Of a stretch of DNA of 64,000 bases, positions 12,460-24,960 are shown in pieces (the stretch's first letter is position 1; every line of letters starts with the position of its first letter). Origin of the DNA: Gnetum montanum (lineage: Eukaryota; Streptophyta; Gnetopsida; Gnetales; Gnetaceae). The notes under the pieces were generated by a model. The model did no database searches. It was not told the origin of the DNA and saw only the letters and a program-made list of their open reading frames with translations. The position numbers and the translations under genes were made by a program. The stretch lies in assembly GCA_015680685.1 (NCBI GenBank), contig MNCI01003361.1:519328-583327 (forward strand), given 5' to 3'.

Positions 12460-15065
12460 TCATTTAAAGGGATCTCTAACGATGTTGCAAAGGAGGAAAG
12501 AGAAGTAGGATTAGTAGTTGTAGCTATCTTTGGAGGCTTAGTAGGACTACTAGTTCAGAAAAAGATCATTTTTAAGGCTTAGTGTCTAAACCACTCGGCT
12601 GTGGAGCTAGCTATAAGTTAATAGCCCTTGTAGCATTTCTTTGCTATGGCTAGGCTAGCATTTTGCTCTGCATGGATGGAGCAAGTGGCAACTAAGTAGA
12701 GGGTGGAGGTATAGGTGTAGAAGGATGAGGAGGATAATAGAGAAATGGGGACTCCCCTCTTGAAGATTATGTTCTATAATACTCAGGAGGGTAGTAGTGG
12801 TGCTAGAAAGAAGTATGACTAGAAGAGTCACATGGAGAAATGAGTTGCTAAACATAGTAACCGTATGGATCTGGATGATAATAAGGGTACTACTACCTTG
12901 CTAGTAACATCCACCATGACTGTGGGTGCTTCCACTATGAGTACTACTTGTGAGGTTGAGGTGGCACTTCACTTGGATAGTAGGTTTGTTGGTGGAGTTA
13001 CTTGTAGTTACCTTAAGGATAAGGCAACCTCCTAGTTGCTTATCATTTTGCCAATCTAGGATTCAAAGCATACACCCCAGATTCCTACAAGTGTGACACT
13101 ATTGGACAATATCCCTTAAGATGTTCATATTGGCAAATGTCACACCCATCATCATCTATTTCAGAATTCACAACCTCTTTCACTATAGTAACTTTGATTG
13201 CATCCTTCTTATGGGCACATTCAAATTTCTTCATTCTCCCTTGATCATGATTACTACCTTGCTCTTTGGTCTTCTCTATGATTCTTAGAGCAATTTGGAA
13301 CTTTTCATCTAAATAGTCCAACATTTTGTCAACCTTGGCTAATATTTTAAAAACAAATTTTTGTATCACCAAGGTTTTTCATTGCACCACTTTAAGCGAT
13401 GCCTCCTCCTCATTATCATAAAATCAAACCTCCCTTTTGCAAATGGAAGGATCTCAATTATACTCCTTCGTACTTTCTCTTTTTATCAACTCATCTTCTT
13501 CTTTCGCCACTTGCTTGATCAACCTTTGGATCTAATGGGTTCTTATCTCTAAAAGCCTTCCTTTGGCATAAATCCCAAGAGTTCTCCTTGTTTCTTTCTA
13601 GATTCCATCTATGGTATGGTTAAGCTACTCCTCTAAGAATAGAAATGGCCTAGGCATCTATGCAATAGAGAGTAATATTTTCTCATGGTTGCATCCAAGA
13701 CTTCATGTGTTTCTTGCTTCCAACCTTAGGTCTACCTTCTCAAGTTAGATACACGGGAGTACATTTGGTACTTGTCATTGAAGAGCTCAATATTGTACTC
13801 CATAATCTAATTGATTATGGTTCTAAGAATTAGTACCAGCTTTCAACCTTATTGATGAGTGTCCTAGGGAACAACTTCAGCTTCTACCATTTATTCTCAA
13901 TGCTTTATAAGGCCCATGCATTGTGAAAGGCTTGGAGATGATTCTATCAATCAAAAATTATATCATTTTAAACTTGGGAATATTGTTCATGTCCAACCAT
14001 TTAATCTATCTATCCTTCATGTGCCTTGTTGGAATCCTTATGGCCTTCACAAAGTTGAGAATTTTTTTGGTTGTAAACAAAGGCTCATCATAATCATGGC
14101 ACATAAGCTATCATGCCTATGATGCCCTATTTTGTCCCTTCTTTCTTTTTGGTGGGCCTCCCTTGATTTCCCACACCCCTGGTCTCTATTATTCTAACAA
14201 GATATGCAGTCATCCCTATCCCATCGATCACCTCCATCATAGTCTTTTCCTCTATAGCATCGATTTGAATTAGAGAAGGAAGATGATGAGCATGTTGAAG
14301 GTGAAGAGGAAGGAGGACTAGCACCAGAATAGTACTTGCTACTTCCTCTCCTTTAGTCCCAGCCATGATCACCATGTCTATCATTATCATGATCCTTATC
14401 ACAGTTCCTACCTTAACTCCCTCCCTTTGAGGCTCCACAGTCATGGGATTCATTCTTCCTAGAACTAAGATTATCTACAATGGAGTGTAGATTTTGATTG
14501 AGGGCCTCTTTCTCAAAGAGAGGAGGTGAGTAAATGTATTAGAAAATTCTTGAAAAGGAATCTTCCACTTCCTTTTGGCCTAGCAAGAATAGGGCGTTTG
14601 TCAACCATTTACTCTTTGATGCCTTATAGTGTGCTTCCATCTATTAATATTTCTTTCACTGAGCCTTTATGGGATGATAATCCTAATAGGAATAATCTTG
14701 CACCTCATACTTAGCATTGAGTCTTGTAATGCCCACTTTCATGAGATTGTGAAGTAGCATCACAGGAACTAAGCAATCAGGTGGCAACATGACGTTGCCC
14801 TACATGTCCCTCCACTATAGTTGTTCATCTTGATGCAATATGAAACTAAGCAATCAAGAGGCAACATGATGTTTTCCTACATGTCCCTCCACTATAGCTA
14901 TTCATCTTGATGTAATATGAAGGTGAAATTTAGAATGTACTCATCTGGATGCTTATAGCCCACTTTGCATTGTTGGGGCATAGGTGGTTTTAGTCCTTCT
15001 TGCCTTTCTTGATTGGAATTGCATGTAAATCGTGGTGGAGAATCTTCCCTAGAAGAAGAAGCCAT
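12460..15065 (-). pseudogene. gag polyprotein region (element 1), decayed
   Basis: The minus strand starts ATGGCTTCTTCTTCTAGG at 15065, 129 nt from the primer site. The N-terminus (MASSSREDSPPRF) is followed by a Ser/Gly/His/Asp-rich stretch, the capsid-type domain and a C-terminal zinc knuckle CDICQYEHLKGYC (CX2CX3HX4C, about 13100-13150), then a Pro/Tyr/His/Gln-rich tail. Capsid assembly and RNA binding would be its roles. A 77-bp tandem duplication (14767-14920) shifts the frame near the N-terminus. Confidence 0.7.
14767..14920. repeat. 77-bp tandem duplication inside gag (element 1)
   Basis: Units 14767-14843 and 14844-14920 both begin AACTAAGCAATCA and end in a TTGATG-AATATGA run. 77 is not a multiple of three, so it breaks the gag frame. 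The other elements have one unit. Confidence 0.85.
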
Positions 15066-15193
15066 ATCAGTTCTTATGAAAGCAATGTTTTTTTTTTCAT
15101 TATTATTTTGCTTAATGATTTCAACTTAAGGTTCTTACAATGTCAATGGATAATTTTACTAACTTCCTAGGTAGCGCATGTAACTAACTAAAG

Positions 15194-15211
15194 TCCCCAA
15201 CAATGGTGCCA
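15194..15211 (-). other. Primer binding site, tRNA-Asp type (element 1)
   Basis: The minus strand reads TGGCACCATTGTTGGGGA one base inside the 5' LTR. It matches the Athila-type site TGGCGCCGTTGCCGGGGA (complement of the tRNA-Asp 3' end) except for C-to-T or G-to-A type changes. Confidence 0.85.
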
Positions 15212-15212
15212 A

Positions 15213-15997
15213 TGATGAGCAATGAGCAATCTGTATGCTCAACCATATGAATCACCAATGTTCTCTAAGTGATCCAGTTAAATTCCATAGGATTTATCTC
15301 TCTAAGTACACATTAACTAGGTAGTGAATCTCAAGGATGTAACCATTGTCTTCTCAGTTCCACTTGTGAGGTTCAATGGTATGGTTAAGTGTAACTAAGG
15401 TACATGATTTGTATAAATTTTATATTTTTATATATTTTTCTAATTAATCTAGTGACTAATTAATGCCTTATACTAATCCTAACATAAGCATCCATTATCA
15501 TCTATCATACACATCCTGAACACATTACAACACTACTAGGTTACCAAGCATGAGCGCTATTGGGATTACCAAAAGTTAACATATGCTTGAGATGGTCATA
15601 CTTATGTGCATTAATTATATATATTTAATTAATTAATTAAATTAATGAAAGTAAATTTCATGAATAATAAATGCTTTAAGTAAATATTAGGCTAAGTCCA
15701 AGAGCTACAATGTTTATTAAGAAAGCTCCTCTTTATTCTTGTTCACACCAAAGTGTCTAGGTATATTAGTTCTTTAATAAGGATCTATACACTTCTCAAC
15801 TCCTACTGCGGGCACTTAAAAAATATTCTAACTCTCAAATAAACAAATTACAAGAGCTCCACTATACTACTTAATAATGAATGCCTTAAATGCGATAGGT
15901 GTTCACATTTATATAGGCAAGACAAGGCACCCTGTCAATGCATCAAAGGATATGCATCAATGGAATCACATCAACAGAGCTGACCGATGATTCATCA
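15213..15997 (-). repeat. 5' LTR of element 1
   Basis: 785 bp; the plus strand begins TGATGAGCAATGAG and ends GATTCATCA, next to target repeat AATTA. Pairs with 2976-3845. Confidence 0.88.
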
Positions 15998-16002
15998 AAT
16001 TA

Positions 16003-16391
16003 CAACACTACATCTACATTGGATTTTGTGGTAACTATGCTAGGTTGGCAAGGAAAAATTCTAACAATTTTATCTACACTAGTGGGTAGATGGTTCCAAC
16101 GTAGTTGAGGCTATACCTCTACCAAAACCCAAAATGCTAATTTTGGCCATATACAAGGCATTTTTCACCTTCCCAAGCCCAAATAGAGACATGAGATACC
16201 TTTTGCCACTTGGAAAGTAAGGTAGTAACAACTTTTGAGGCATTTTTCAATTCCAAAAAGCTAAAGTATGCAAGATTGAAACTCATCGACTACTAATCTT
16301 ACATTTACAATAAATTCTTGCCTCAAGGTGGAGAATGAAGGTTACAACTAGTAACATGAATTTTCTTGGTGGTGTTTCAATTCGTACAATT
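16003..16391. other. Unassigned sequence between two LTR insertions
   Basis: AT-rich, no frame or repeat that I can name. It separates the element-1 insertion from the LTR fragment at 16392. Confidence 0.4.
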
Positions 16392-16607
16392 GCATGAAGT
16401 CCTATTGCAAGCACTTAGAAAATATTCTAACCCTAGAGAAATAAAACTACAAAGAATTGGCTACACTAATGACATAATGTGCCATAAATGCAGTGGGTAC
16501 ATGCATTTATATAGGCATGACATGACACTATGTCAATGCATCTTTCCATCCATTGATGGGGCTACCTTGATAGGGCTACATCAACACAACTAATTGATGA
16601 TTCATTA
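16392..16607 (-). repeat. Athila-like LTR fragment (U3/R part)
   Basis: Aligns with the inner half of the element-1 and element-2 LTRs: the segments around cttagaaaatattctaac, atgccataaatgc and acatttatataggca are shared. It ends at TTCATTA (16607), the LTR outer end on the minus strand. The other half is missing. Confidence 0.7.
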
Positions 16608-16990
16608 GTTTCCTATTCATGGTCTATCTCTTGTTGTTAAAGAACCTCAATTAGTTTTTTATTGGTTTTAATAAGGTGTTATTTCTTTATCCTTGCTATG
16701 CTCACATAGTTAATAGATGACTTAGTTTGAATTTAAAGCTACTTATAGTTTTTAAATAAATGAGAAATACTTTCTTGAGTATCATTCAATAACCTTAAGG
16801 GCACATTACTTTTTCAACCATTTTTAAATCTATTTTTACTAGTCTTAAGTGGATGGATGCCTCCTCTTTCTTTCCTTGTAGTGCTCACAGAGCATACTCT
16901 TTTCAAAACTTAGAAATTTCTATTATTGTTAAATATAATAATTTTTGGTCACTTGATGATTCACCATGCTAAATTTCTATTATTGTTAAA
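16608..16990 (+). pseudogene. LINE fragment, diverged copy of 60570-60930
   Basis: Shares a colinear series of segments with 60570-60930: ctattcatggt, tgctcacata, gagaaatactttctt, atcattcaataac, cttaagtggatggat, tctattattgttaaat and ggtcacttgatgatt. In the right-hand copy this belongs to a non-LTR retrotransposon ORF2 just upstream of its zf-RVT domain. No open frame remains here. Confidence 0.65.
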
Positions 16991-17018
16991 TGTAATAAAT
17001 GTAGTAGAAGAGTAGTGA

Positions 17019-17144
17019 CTTTGACAGTTTCACTAAACCTCACAATGCAGTTGGCACACCTTAGTTCCTACTATTTCCATTTACCAATATATTTACCATC
17101 TTAACAAGGCTTAATTCTAGCTTTTCATAGAGATTCAAACACTT
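17019..17144 (+). repeat. Diverged copy of the TIC32-like gene upstream region
   Basis: Aligns colinearly with 63430-63555 at roughly three bases in four by eye, e.g. atgcagttggcac, tgtttccattta versus ctatttccattta, cttaacaaggc versus cttaacagggc, and attctagct-ttcatag. Most differences are C-to-T or G-to-A. The match stops before the TATA box and exon 1 of the right-hand gene. Confidence 0.75.
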
Positions 17145-17626
17145 CATGAAATTTGAAATGGCAAGCAAAGCATATATGGAAACCAACAATCCATGAGAAT
17201 TCAAAAATATTTCATAGCACACGAATTATTATCATTCTTGGAATTAGTATTATCCTTCTCATCATGCATCAAAAAAATCTAATCAAAATTATTATGGAAT
17301 ACATTGAATTGGATAAAATGACAACTTACATCATTTTCAACATAGAACATGAACTAAAATTTAACTCAGTTTTTGTGAGATTCTCTGAGCCAAATTATAG
17401 ATGTATATTATAAATATATAACATGCTAGTTACAAATAAAATACATAGTGTCAAAAAACTTTTAAACTTCTTTTTATGAATTGGTTTTGTCCATAAAAAA
17501 ATATTGTTTAATGGAATTAAACTTATGATCTTGAGCTTTATTCTAGACTCTTACCACTAAGCTAATACCGTAAACAATCATAATTTAAAAAGTGGTTTCC
17601 CAAAGAAAGGGAAATAATTTATAGAG
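17145..17626. other. Unassigned AT-rich sequence with a SINE-like fragment
   Basis: No gene seen. The minus strand of about 17505-17575 has TTAGCTTAGTGG (A-box-like) and AAGTTTAATTCC (B-box-like), spaced as in a tRNA-derived SINE head. Confidence 0.4.
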
Positions 17627-18474
17627 TGATGAGGAGTGAGTATACCCTATGCCCAACTATATGAATCACTAGCATTCATTCAGCGATCTAGCCAAATTCC
17701 AAAGACTTTAGGTTTCTAAGTACACTGGTTCTAGGAGATGAAACTAACCGTTGCAATTGTTGTCTTCCTAGTTCCACTTGTGAAGTACAAGTGTATGGTA
17801 AAGTATGACTGAGGCATATGATTTTTAACATTTTTACCTTTTATGTTCTAAGTTGCCTAAGAATCAAGAATAAAGAATAAGGTAATTTAATGTTTAATTA
17901 ATTTCATCACTAACTAATATCTAACTAATCCTAACATAAGCATCCATTCCCACTTTTTGTACACATCCTGAACACGTATAGTACTACTAGGTTACCAAGC
18001 GTTAGACGTATGCTTGAAGTGATCATACTTATGTTCACTATTTAATTTATATTAACTAATTTTTTTAATTAATTAAAAACATTAAAGGAAATTGCATGAA
18101 TATTAAATCATTAAGGAAATAATTAATCTAGTCCAAGTGCTGCAAGGTTTGCTTAGAAAGATCATCTTTATTACTAAACACACTGAACTGCTTAGGTACA
18201 GTAGTGCTTAAATCAAGATCTGTACACTCTTTAACTCTTACTATGGGTACTTAGAAAATATTCTAACTCTAAAGTGGAAAAATTATTAGAGCTTCAGTAC
18301 AACTATGAAAGAATTATGCCATAAATGCGACAAGAGGTGCACATTTATAGGCAGGAACAAGGTGCCCCATCAATGGGTACACATCAATGGATCAAACCCT
18401 ATGTCAATAGAATCATGTCAATAAGATCTCGTTGATGAGGTTGCATTGATGTGGCTAAACCATGCGACTCATCA
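17627..18474 (-). repeat. 3' LTR of element 2
   Basis: 848 bp, plus strand TGATGAGGAGTGAG...CTCATCA. It is followed on the plus strand by the complement of the polypurine tract (TACCCTCACAACTAAATG). Confidence 0.88.
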
Positions 18475-18703
18475 TACCCTCACAACTAAATGAAAAATCA
18501 TTCTTGAGTTCTTTACAAAATTTGGGAATGTATGGGATTATTAAATAACTATAAATACACAACATAAACACAATAAAAACTGAATGCCTAAGTGTATAAT
18601 TTACAATCATTATAAAATTTTGGTGTTTATAACAACAAAATTAAACGCCAGAAGAAAACTAACAAACACATCTCCTCTGACACCATGAAGATAATGAAGA
18701 AGA

Positions 18704-21551
18704 TCAAATGGTCCTAGGCAGTGGAGGCTCCTAAGGCTTTGAAGGACCTTCTCCTACTTCGGGTGCATGGGGTGGTTGAGGTGATTGTTGTGATTGTCCT
18801 GCAATAGTTGTATCTTCTAGTTGAAGATCAAAGAGGTCCAACAGTGGCTTCATCTTCTCCTCCTTACTTCAGGGATCATTCAAAGTCCACACTGCATGGT
18901 CAATATGAGTAGAAATGGGAATATCCCATAGACAGGGCATTGTAGGGATCACTCCTTCACATTCATGAACTAGGCAACAAACTATTTACATTTGATATCA
19001 AACACTCTAAGTGCATTCTACAGCTTCTAGTAATCATTTAGCCTCTTGGCCAAGTTCTTAGTAATTAATATCTAATCAGTGAACTTCTCCTTGAGAACCT
19101 CAAGTTTGGCATTTGCAATCTCAAGCTTCTACTTGGTCTCTTAATGGTACTTGAACTCTACCTCATACAATAAGTATGAGCTGGTAACTTATTTCTTCAA
19201 TTCAAGATATGATCTTCTAGTAGTCAACATCACCATGTTTGCATACCAAAGATTGACAAGCTTCATTTATTCGGTAATCTCCTTGATCTATAGCTCTTTC
19301 ATGCAAGTTTCTGCCTTGTTGTAGTTATTCAACCCATTAAAGATAGTATGTCAAACATCACCTCCTTCATTAAGCTACTAGAGGATCTCATTGATTTTGG
19401 CCTTAGCCATTTGGATGTGCTTTTTATTAACTTCTTTCTGTAGACCAACCTAATCTTTGTAATGGTTCTTGACTCTCTGAAATTTAAGAGCCTTGTTCTT
19501 TAAAGCAGCTATTTCTATTGCAGATTTTTAGTGAAGGGAATGGACTTCCTTCATGAAGAGATTTCTATTTTCTACTACCAATATCCTCAATTTATTGCTC
19601 ACCCTAGCTAACTACTCCTACTATTGATGGATAAAATCTACTATCTACTACTTTTGTGCATCAATATTCACAAGTGATGATTCTCTACAATTAGGATCTC
19701 ATTCTCCTAACGTGTTTGGACCAAGTCCTTTTGGATGTTGTGCATTATGGCATTGGCCAAGGATTGGTCAAAGACCATAGTCTCCTTTGCATTTTTAACC
19801 TTTTTGAGTTTGTCTTAAAGCTATTGAAAAGCTTCATCTCATGTGATTGTCTAATGGAGAAGCACAAGATCAGCTAGGGAGGCTTTTAATTTGGCAACCT
19901 CCATAGCTAAGCATTGGTTCTCTGATCTAGCTATTTATAGTTGCTTCTCCATCATGATGCATTTTCCCCTCACTTTAATTAGCTTCAATTGGATTCCAAT
20001 GATGGGATCCAAAAGATCAAAGACATCTAAAATTGGTTGCCTAGTTCCCACTAATAGGTCCAACAATTCCTCATGTTAGGATGCTCTTAATCTACTGCTA
20101 ATGATTCCTACAGACATCTGTACCCCTTAGTGCAAAAACATTTGGTATAGATGTTGTAGTTGCATTAAGTTCTTTGGCAATTTTGTCAGTAACTACTTCA
20201 GCTGCTATCTCTTATCCATGGTGCTACATCACCAAGATAGTTACCCCCTCACCCTTCTCTAGATAGTGACATTCTTAGGGATGTTTAGGAATTTCTTCTA
20301 TTGCAAGAGAGATACCATTACCTCTAGGATGCTAGGATTTGACCTTGTGGACACCTACATTCTATAGGCTAAGAAAATTAACCCCCCACCTTCCATCTAA
20401 CTTATGGTTTAGGCCACTTCATTAAGGTGTCTCATTGTTGGTTTGTACATAGATGGATCACCACCACTCATTCCTGCTTATTGCTCCAACTACTATAAGA
20501 GCTGCTCTCAAAGTTCATGCATGTGCTCAATGGTAGTTCAAGTCTCCAGTGTTGTTCCATGAGTGGATGGTGGAGGTGGTTGTTGCTGCTTCTCTTCTTG
20601 GATCACTTTGAAAGGCACCTTGTCCTTCATCATTTCTACCTAGGAGATGGTTGGAGCTCATTGGACTAGATCATTTGTATAGTGTGTTATGCCTTCCCTT
20701 TTTCATAACTTTCTAATGAGCCACAAAAAAGGAAGTTCCTTCCTTCCTCAGTCATTTTCGTTAAAGTGCTTTTCTATCTCCAAATAGATCAACTATGGAA
20801 GGTAGACTAGGAATCTACTACTTAGAGCAGCACATGCATGGGCAAAGAAAGCTATGATTTTGCTTAGCCTCACTGTTGGATTGAGATGAAAGATTGCAAT
20901 CTTAAAGTATGCACATTCCACCTTTGAGAGTGCATCAAGCTTCTTACCATCTACTCCATAACACTGATGTGTCCATTCTTTCTTGACATTAGGATCTTCC
21001 TACATTAGAATCTTTACAAGATTGGCCCTAGTTTCTAGTAACCCAATGGCCTCTAAAATTGTTTTCACTAAGTAGGACACTAAAATGTCCTTGATTTTGA
21101 CTATTGAACTAGCTTGCTGATTGTTCCAAAATAGGTATGTCTCTCCCATGTACCACTCTTGACTAGAAGTGATTATGGATCACATGGAAGAGTTTTGCAT
21201 TTACATTTTGACTTCTAGAGTTATAAACTCTAAGAAAGATACAAAGTTTAACTCTTGAAGCATAGATTTCTAAACCTCCTTAGAGGTGATCTGCTTGAGG
21301 TAGGCCTCCATTAAGGTGAGCTCAAGGTTCGGTCTAGGCTTTGGTGCCTCGTCTTGGTGAGACTATTCTATCACAGCCACTTCAGAAATCTATCAGATAG
21401 ATTCCACTTTGGGCACCTTCTGAAGATGTCTTGTTGCATGGGTTTCGACTACTTACTCATAGGCTTGTTCTTGGCCCCTTCAAGTTTGTGGCCATTTTTC
21501 CCTTCGCTGGGATGCTCCTCCTTCCTCCACATGCTTTCCCTTAGGTGCCAT
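18704..21551 (-). pseudogene. ORF3 (env-like position), coiled-coil protein, decayed (element 2)
   Basis: The minus strand starts ATGGCACCTAAGGGAAAGC at 21551 and ends TGA at 18704-18706 after a Pro-rich tail. N-terminal motifs SSQEWYMGETYLFWNN, HLNPTVRLSKI and FAHACAALSSRF correspond to the same blocks in elements 1 and 4 (env-like/'putative plant transposon protein' type, from family knowledge). Most of the rest is charged heptad sequence. Many TAG stops and several shifts. Function unknown; position and acceptor signal suggest a separately spliced product. Confidence 0.68.
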
Positions 21552-21581
21552 CTATGATCACAACAAAACCAAGGATTAGCA
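21549..21581 (-). promoter_or_regulatory. Putative branch point and 3' splice site before ORF3 (element 2)
   Basis: Minus strand: TGCTAAT (21575-21581), T/G-rich run, CATAG, then ATGGCACC. Confidence 0.55.
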
Positions 21582-23581
21582 TATAATGTGTAACTTATAA
21601 CCTTTAAGTACCTTATCTCATTGGGCAGTTACACTTAGGCTAAGTTATAACAATGGAGAATTGATTATTTTATTATTATTTTCATATTAGTTCATTTAGG
21701 ATGTCACCAAAACTTGTTGGAAAGTTTTAACTTTCATAAGTTGATGTTTTAATGTTGGTTTCTTAGTTAAATCTTTGAAGGAGTTAAAAAAATTTCAAAA
21801 ACTTTTCCATCAAAAAACTAAGGTTTATGGCCAACATGACTAATAGCTTAACTATGATAGCTATCGGAGTGAAGAACAAAGTGAATCAAGCAAATGGTTA
21901 GAAAGTTATGGCTTTTGGAAGGTTCTAGGCTTTGAAAATTTTAAAAATCTCCCCTTGTTTGAGCTTAAATGTGAAAAAATTGATAAGGGGCACCGTGTAT
22001 ATATAGCCATTTTGTCTTGCATCAATGGGGTCTCATCTACGTAGGGGCTTCATATACAAGGTCCCATTGACGGAGCTGTTGGATAAAATTTTTCACTTTT
22101 AAAATTCAAAAAATTAAAGGAGTTTTAACATGAAATTGGGGTCTTTGGAGAGCCAAAAATGCTGTGAACATGATGAAATACTTAAATAGGGCTTATTAAT
22201 TTACAAAATTGAAGATTCAATTGGAAGAATGAAATTTTATTAGAGAAATGCCTTAAGAAGCCCACAATTGGATGCAACCCATGGGAAATGAAAAATGATT
22301 TGCTTGTAGAAATGTCTAAGGGTAAGGAACTTAACTAGCCCAACCAAGAGATATGCAAGTGGGTCCTCCCCATAACAAGCTCATGCCCTTTTTGCCTTTG
22401 GATATCCTTAAACCAAGGAGTCTGTGGGCCCCATAGTTGATTAATGGTTATAGAAAGTTAAGGACCTAATCCAGAAGAATCCACCTAAGAATTTTAACAC
22501 ATGAAACTAAGGCATTAAACAAGACATGAAAAATTGATAGTGAGATGAATTAAGGAAAACATTAATGGATGAGAGGAAAAAGATGAAATGGAGTTCCGAA
22601 TCACGGTCACATGAAGTCCCTTGTGGATTTGATGGTTAAATGATTTGATAAAGTCCATCCTTAGTCTAGATCAAAACCAACCACTTTCAGTGACTTCACA
22701 TCGATACTCTAAGACCAATCCACCCCCTTAAAATACAAGAATGCTTCCATAGATCAATCACTATTCATTATTAAGAAGAAAAGAGAAGCAAAAAGTGAGA
22801 AAGGACCTTAGTTAGAGGGGAACTTTAGGCATGGGTAACATGTCTTTCTAGTTCCATAACTAGTGCTTGTAGCTTGTTATTTGGTCTAAGGGGTGTGCTT
22901 TGAATTTCCATCATTTTTTTTAATTTTTATGTTTTTATGGATTTTTTGGATGGGAACCACACCATGCAAAAACTTTAGCTTTTTGTTATTGGTCGACACG
23001 TAACAATAAGAAATCCATGAAAAACACTCATGCACTTAAGTGAGTAAGCAAGTATAGAGAGTATTGAGTCCCCTTGAAGTCACATCCTTATCAATCCATT
23101 TAATCTTTCCCAAGTTTGGAAACTACCAAGATCACAAGTTTGTTAAATTTTCATGAATGAAAAGGACCTCATATTTTCAAAACCAAGAATACCATAGATT
23201 GTTGTGAATGGTTGGATGACGTATACTCACTACCTATTCCATGAAAAATAAACGTTGTCTTAGTTATCAATCATCAAAATTCTAAGATAGAAACTAGGTA
23301 TTAGGAATCAAAAACATTAAGTACAAATCACTAGTAGCAAACAGCTACAACATCACTATGTCTTGTTGGCAATAAAGAAATTTATTCAAGAACAATAAGA
23401 AAAACACACCAAAATAAAGTAAAATATAAAATAAGTTGGAAAATATGCAAGAAAGGTAAAATGTATTAATGACATTGTCAAACAAGAAAATGGGAAAAAT
23501 AACAAAGTTCAAAACAAAAAGTATAAAAACAAAGAAAGTGTAATACAAAAAAAGTACAAAAATTGAGGAGCTACTTGATGA
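21582..23581 (-). other. Non-coding spacer between pol and ORF3 (element 2)
   Basis: 2.0 kb, no frame; colinear with the spacers of elements 1 and 4. It includes the well-kept block near 22320-22440 and a 'gatgggaaccacaccatgca' block near 22950-22970. Confidence 0.6.
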
Positions 23582-24960
23582 TTAGCATGAATGGCCATCT
23601 TTCCTATGACTAAGTTGAAAGGAGAAGATTCAAAAAATTGAGCATGGTTGTCCATCTAAGGAGGCATTGCTTGCACTAGCTCTTCTAGGCTTATGGAAAG
23701 GTTTTACTTGTTGCATGTTGACCAACTATTTCTTGTTTGGGCTCTCAGGTTTGTAGATCAACATGGCCCCAGAAAGAAAGGTTTCAAAAATGATGTAAGA
23801 CCCCTTCCACAATATTTGGAAATTAGTTTGTTGTGGCACATTTGTGGTGTTCCAATAGATGACTTTGTCACCAAGTTGAAATTTTACCTTCTTAATATTA
23901 AGGTCATGGCATTTTTTGTTGAATGCTTTATGCATTTCATTCAAGGATAGGGCCACTAATCTATTCTCATCTAGCATGTTAAGGTTGATCAATCTCTCTT
24001 TCTATGCTGGGCTAAGGTCAAGGTAAAGGTCATAGGCTATTGAAAGTGTATAGAGCTCAGATTGAATCGAAAGAGTTCAAAGTTTTCCATACACCAGCTC
24101 ATAGGGAGGATAGCCTATAGGGAGTTTCCATGTTAAGAGGTAAGCCCAAAGAGCATCGTTGAGTTTTATGCTCCAATTTCTTCTATATTTGCTAATTATT
24201 CTTGTTAGGATCTTTATGATCTTCCTATTGGTAACCTCATCTTAACTATTGGCTTGGGGTGGTAGGGTGTTATTAATTTACGTTCTACCCCCAAGCATTG
24301 CATGAGCTTTCAAAATTTGATGCTTATAAAGTGAGTACTACTGTTAGAAATCAGTGCACATTGCATCCCAAACCTATTTACAACATTCTATTTTACAAAT
24401 CAAGCAACAGTGGAAGATGTACAATAAGTGATAGTTGCTACTATTGCCCGTTTCATACAATAGTCAACAATAACTATAATGTACATCTTTTCATTCAACA
24501 TGGATGTGATGTAACCCATGAAGTCAATACCTCATATGTTGAAGGATTCTAATGGTTGGATCCACTACTAAGGTCCCTCCATTTGAGCAGTCATCCCACC
24601 ATCACGTTGATAGCATTCACAAGAGCGAATGAATTGGTGGATGTTCCTAAAGAGTGTTGGCCAATAATACCCTGCCATCAAAATCTTAATGGTTCTTCAT
24701 CCTCCAACATAGTGAACCCCACAAGGATCCTCATGAGCATCTTGGAGAATGTGCAATTGGTCAACATTAGGAACACACCAATGAACCAAGCCATGGACAC
24801 ACACCTAGTAAAGATGTCTGTTGATCTTCATGAAGCATTTGGCCTAATGAAAAAACTAATGTTTCTTCTTGTGATCTAACTCTTGTGGCATATCCTGAGT
24901 GAGAAGATAAGTGAGGATGTCATTGTACCATGTAGGTTCATTGGGTACTTGTTTATTTAT
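23582..24960 (-). pseudogene. Integrase domain of pol (element 2), decayed
   Basis: The minus strand ends with the TAA at 23582-23584. A clean stretch (23726-23992) holds the C-terminal domain with HDLNIKKVKFQLGDKVIYWN and PESPNKK. The zinc-binding part (AHEDPCGVHYVGG, then FIRSCECYQRDGM) is readable near 24600-24750. The catalytic core between them is broken by stops. Confidence 0.75.

Larger units (their letters stand above)
2976..15997 (-). mobile_element. Complete but decayed Athila-like Ty3/gypsy retrotransposon (element 1)
   Basis: A 13.0-kb minus-strand element bounded by two related LTRs (2976-3845 and 15213-15997). Flanking bases are AATTC (2971-2975) and AATTA (15998-16002), a 5-bp target duplication with one change. 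From 5' to 3' on the minus strand: LTR, tRNA-Asp-type primer site, gag, protease, RT/RNase H, integrase, about 1.9 kb without coding, ORF3, polypurine tract, LTR. Lineage is inferred from the tRNA-Asp primer site, the RT block with F-M/I-D-x-F-S, and a third ORF downstream of pol. Every ORF carries stops and frameshifts, so it cannot move on its own. Confidence 0.9.

Noticed and set aside
14127-14453. 108-codon minus-strand frame rich in Met, Ile and Val
   Set aside because: An out-of-frame reading of the repetitive Ser/Gly/His/Asp-coding stretch of gag; the same artefact appears at 28988-29275 and 45869-46084.
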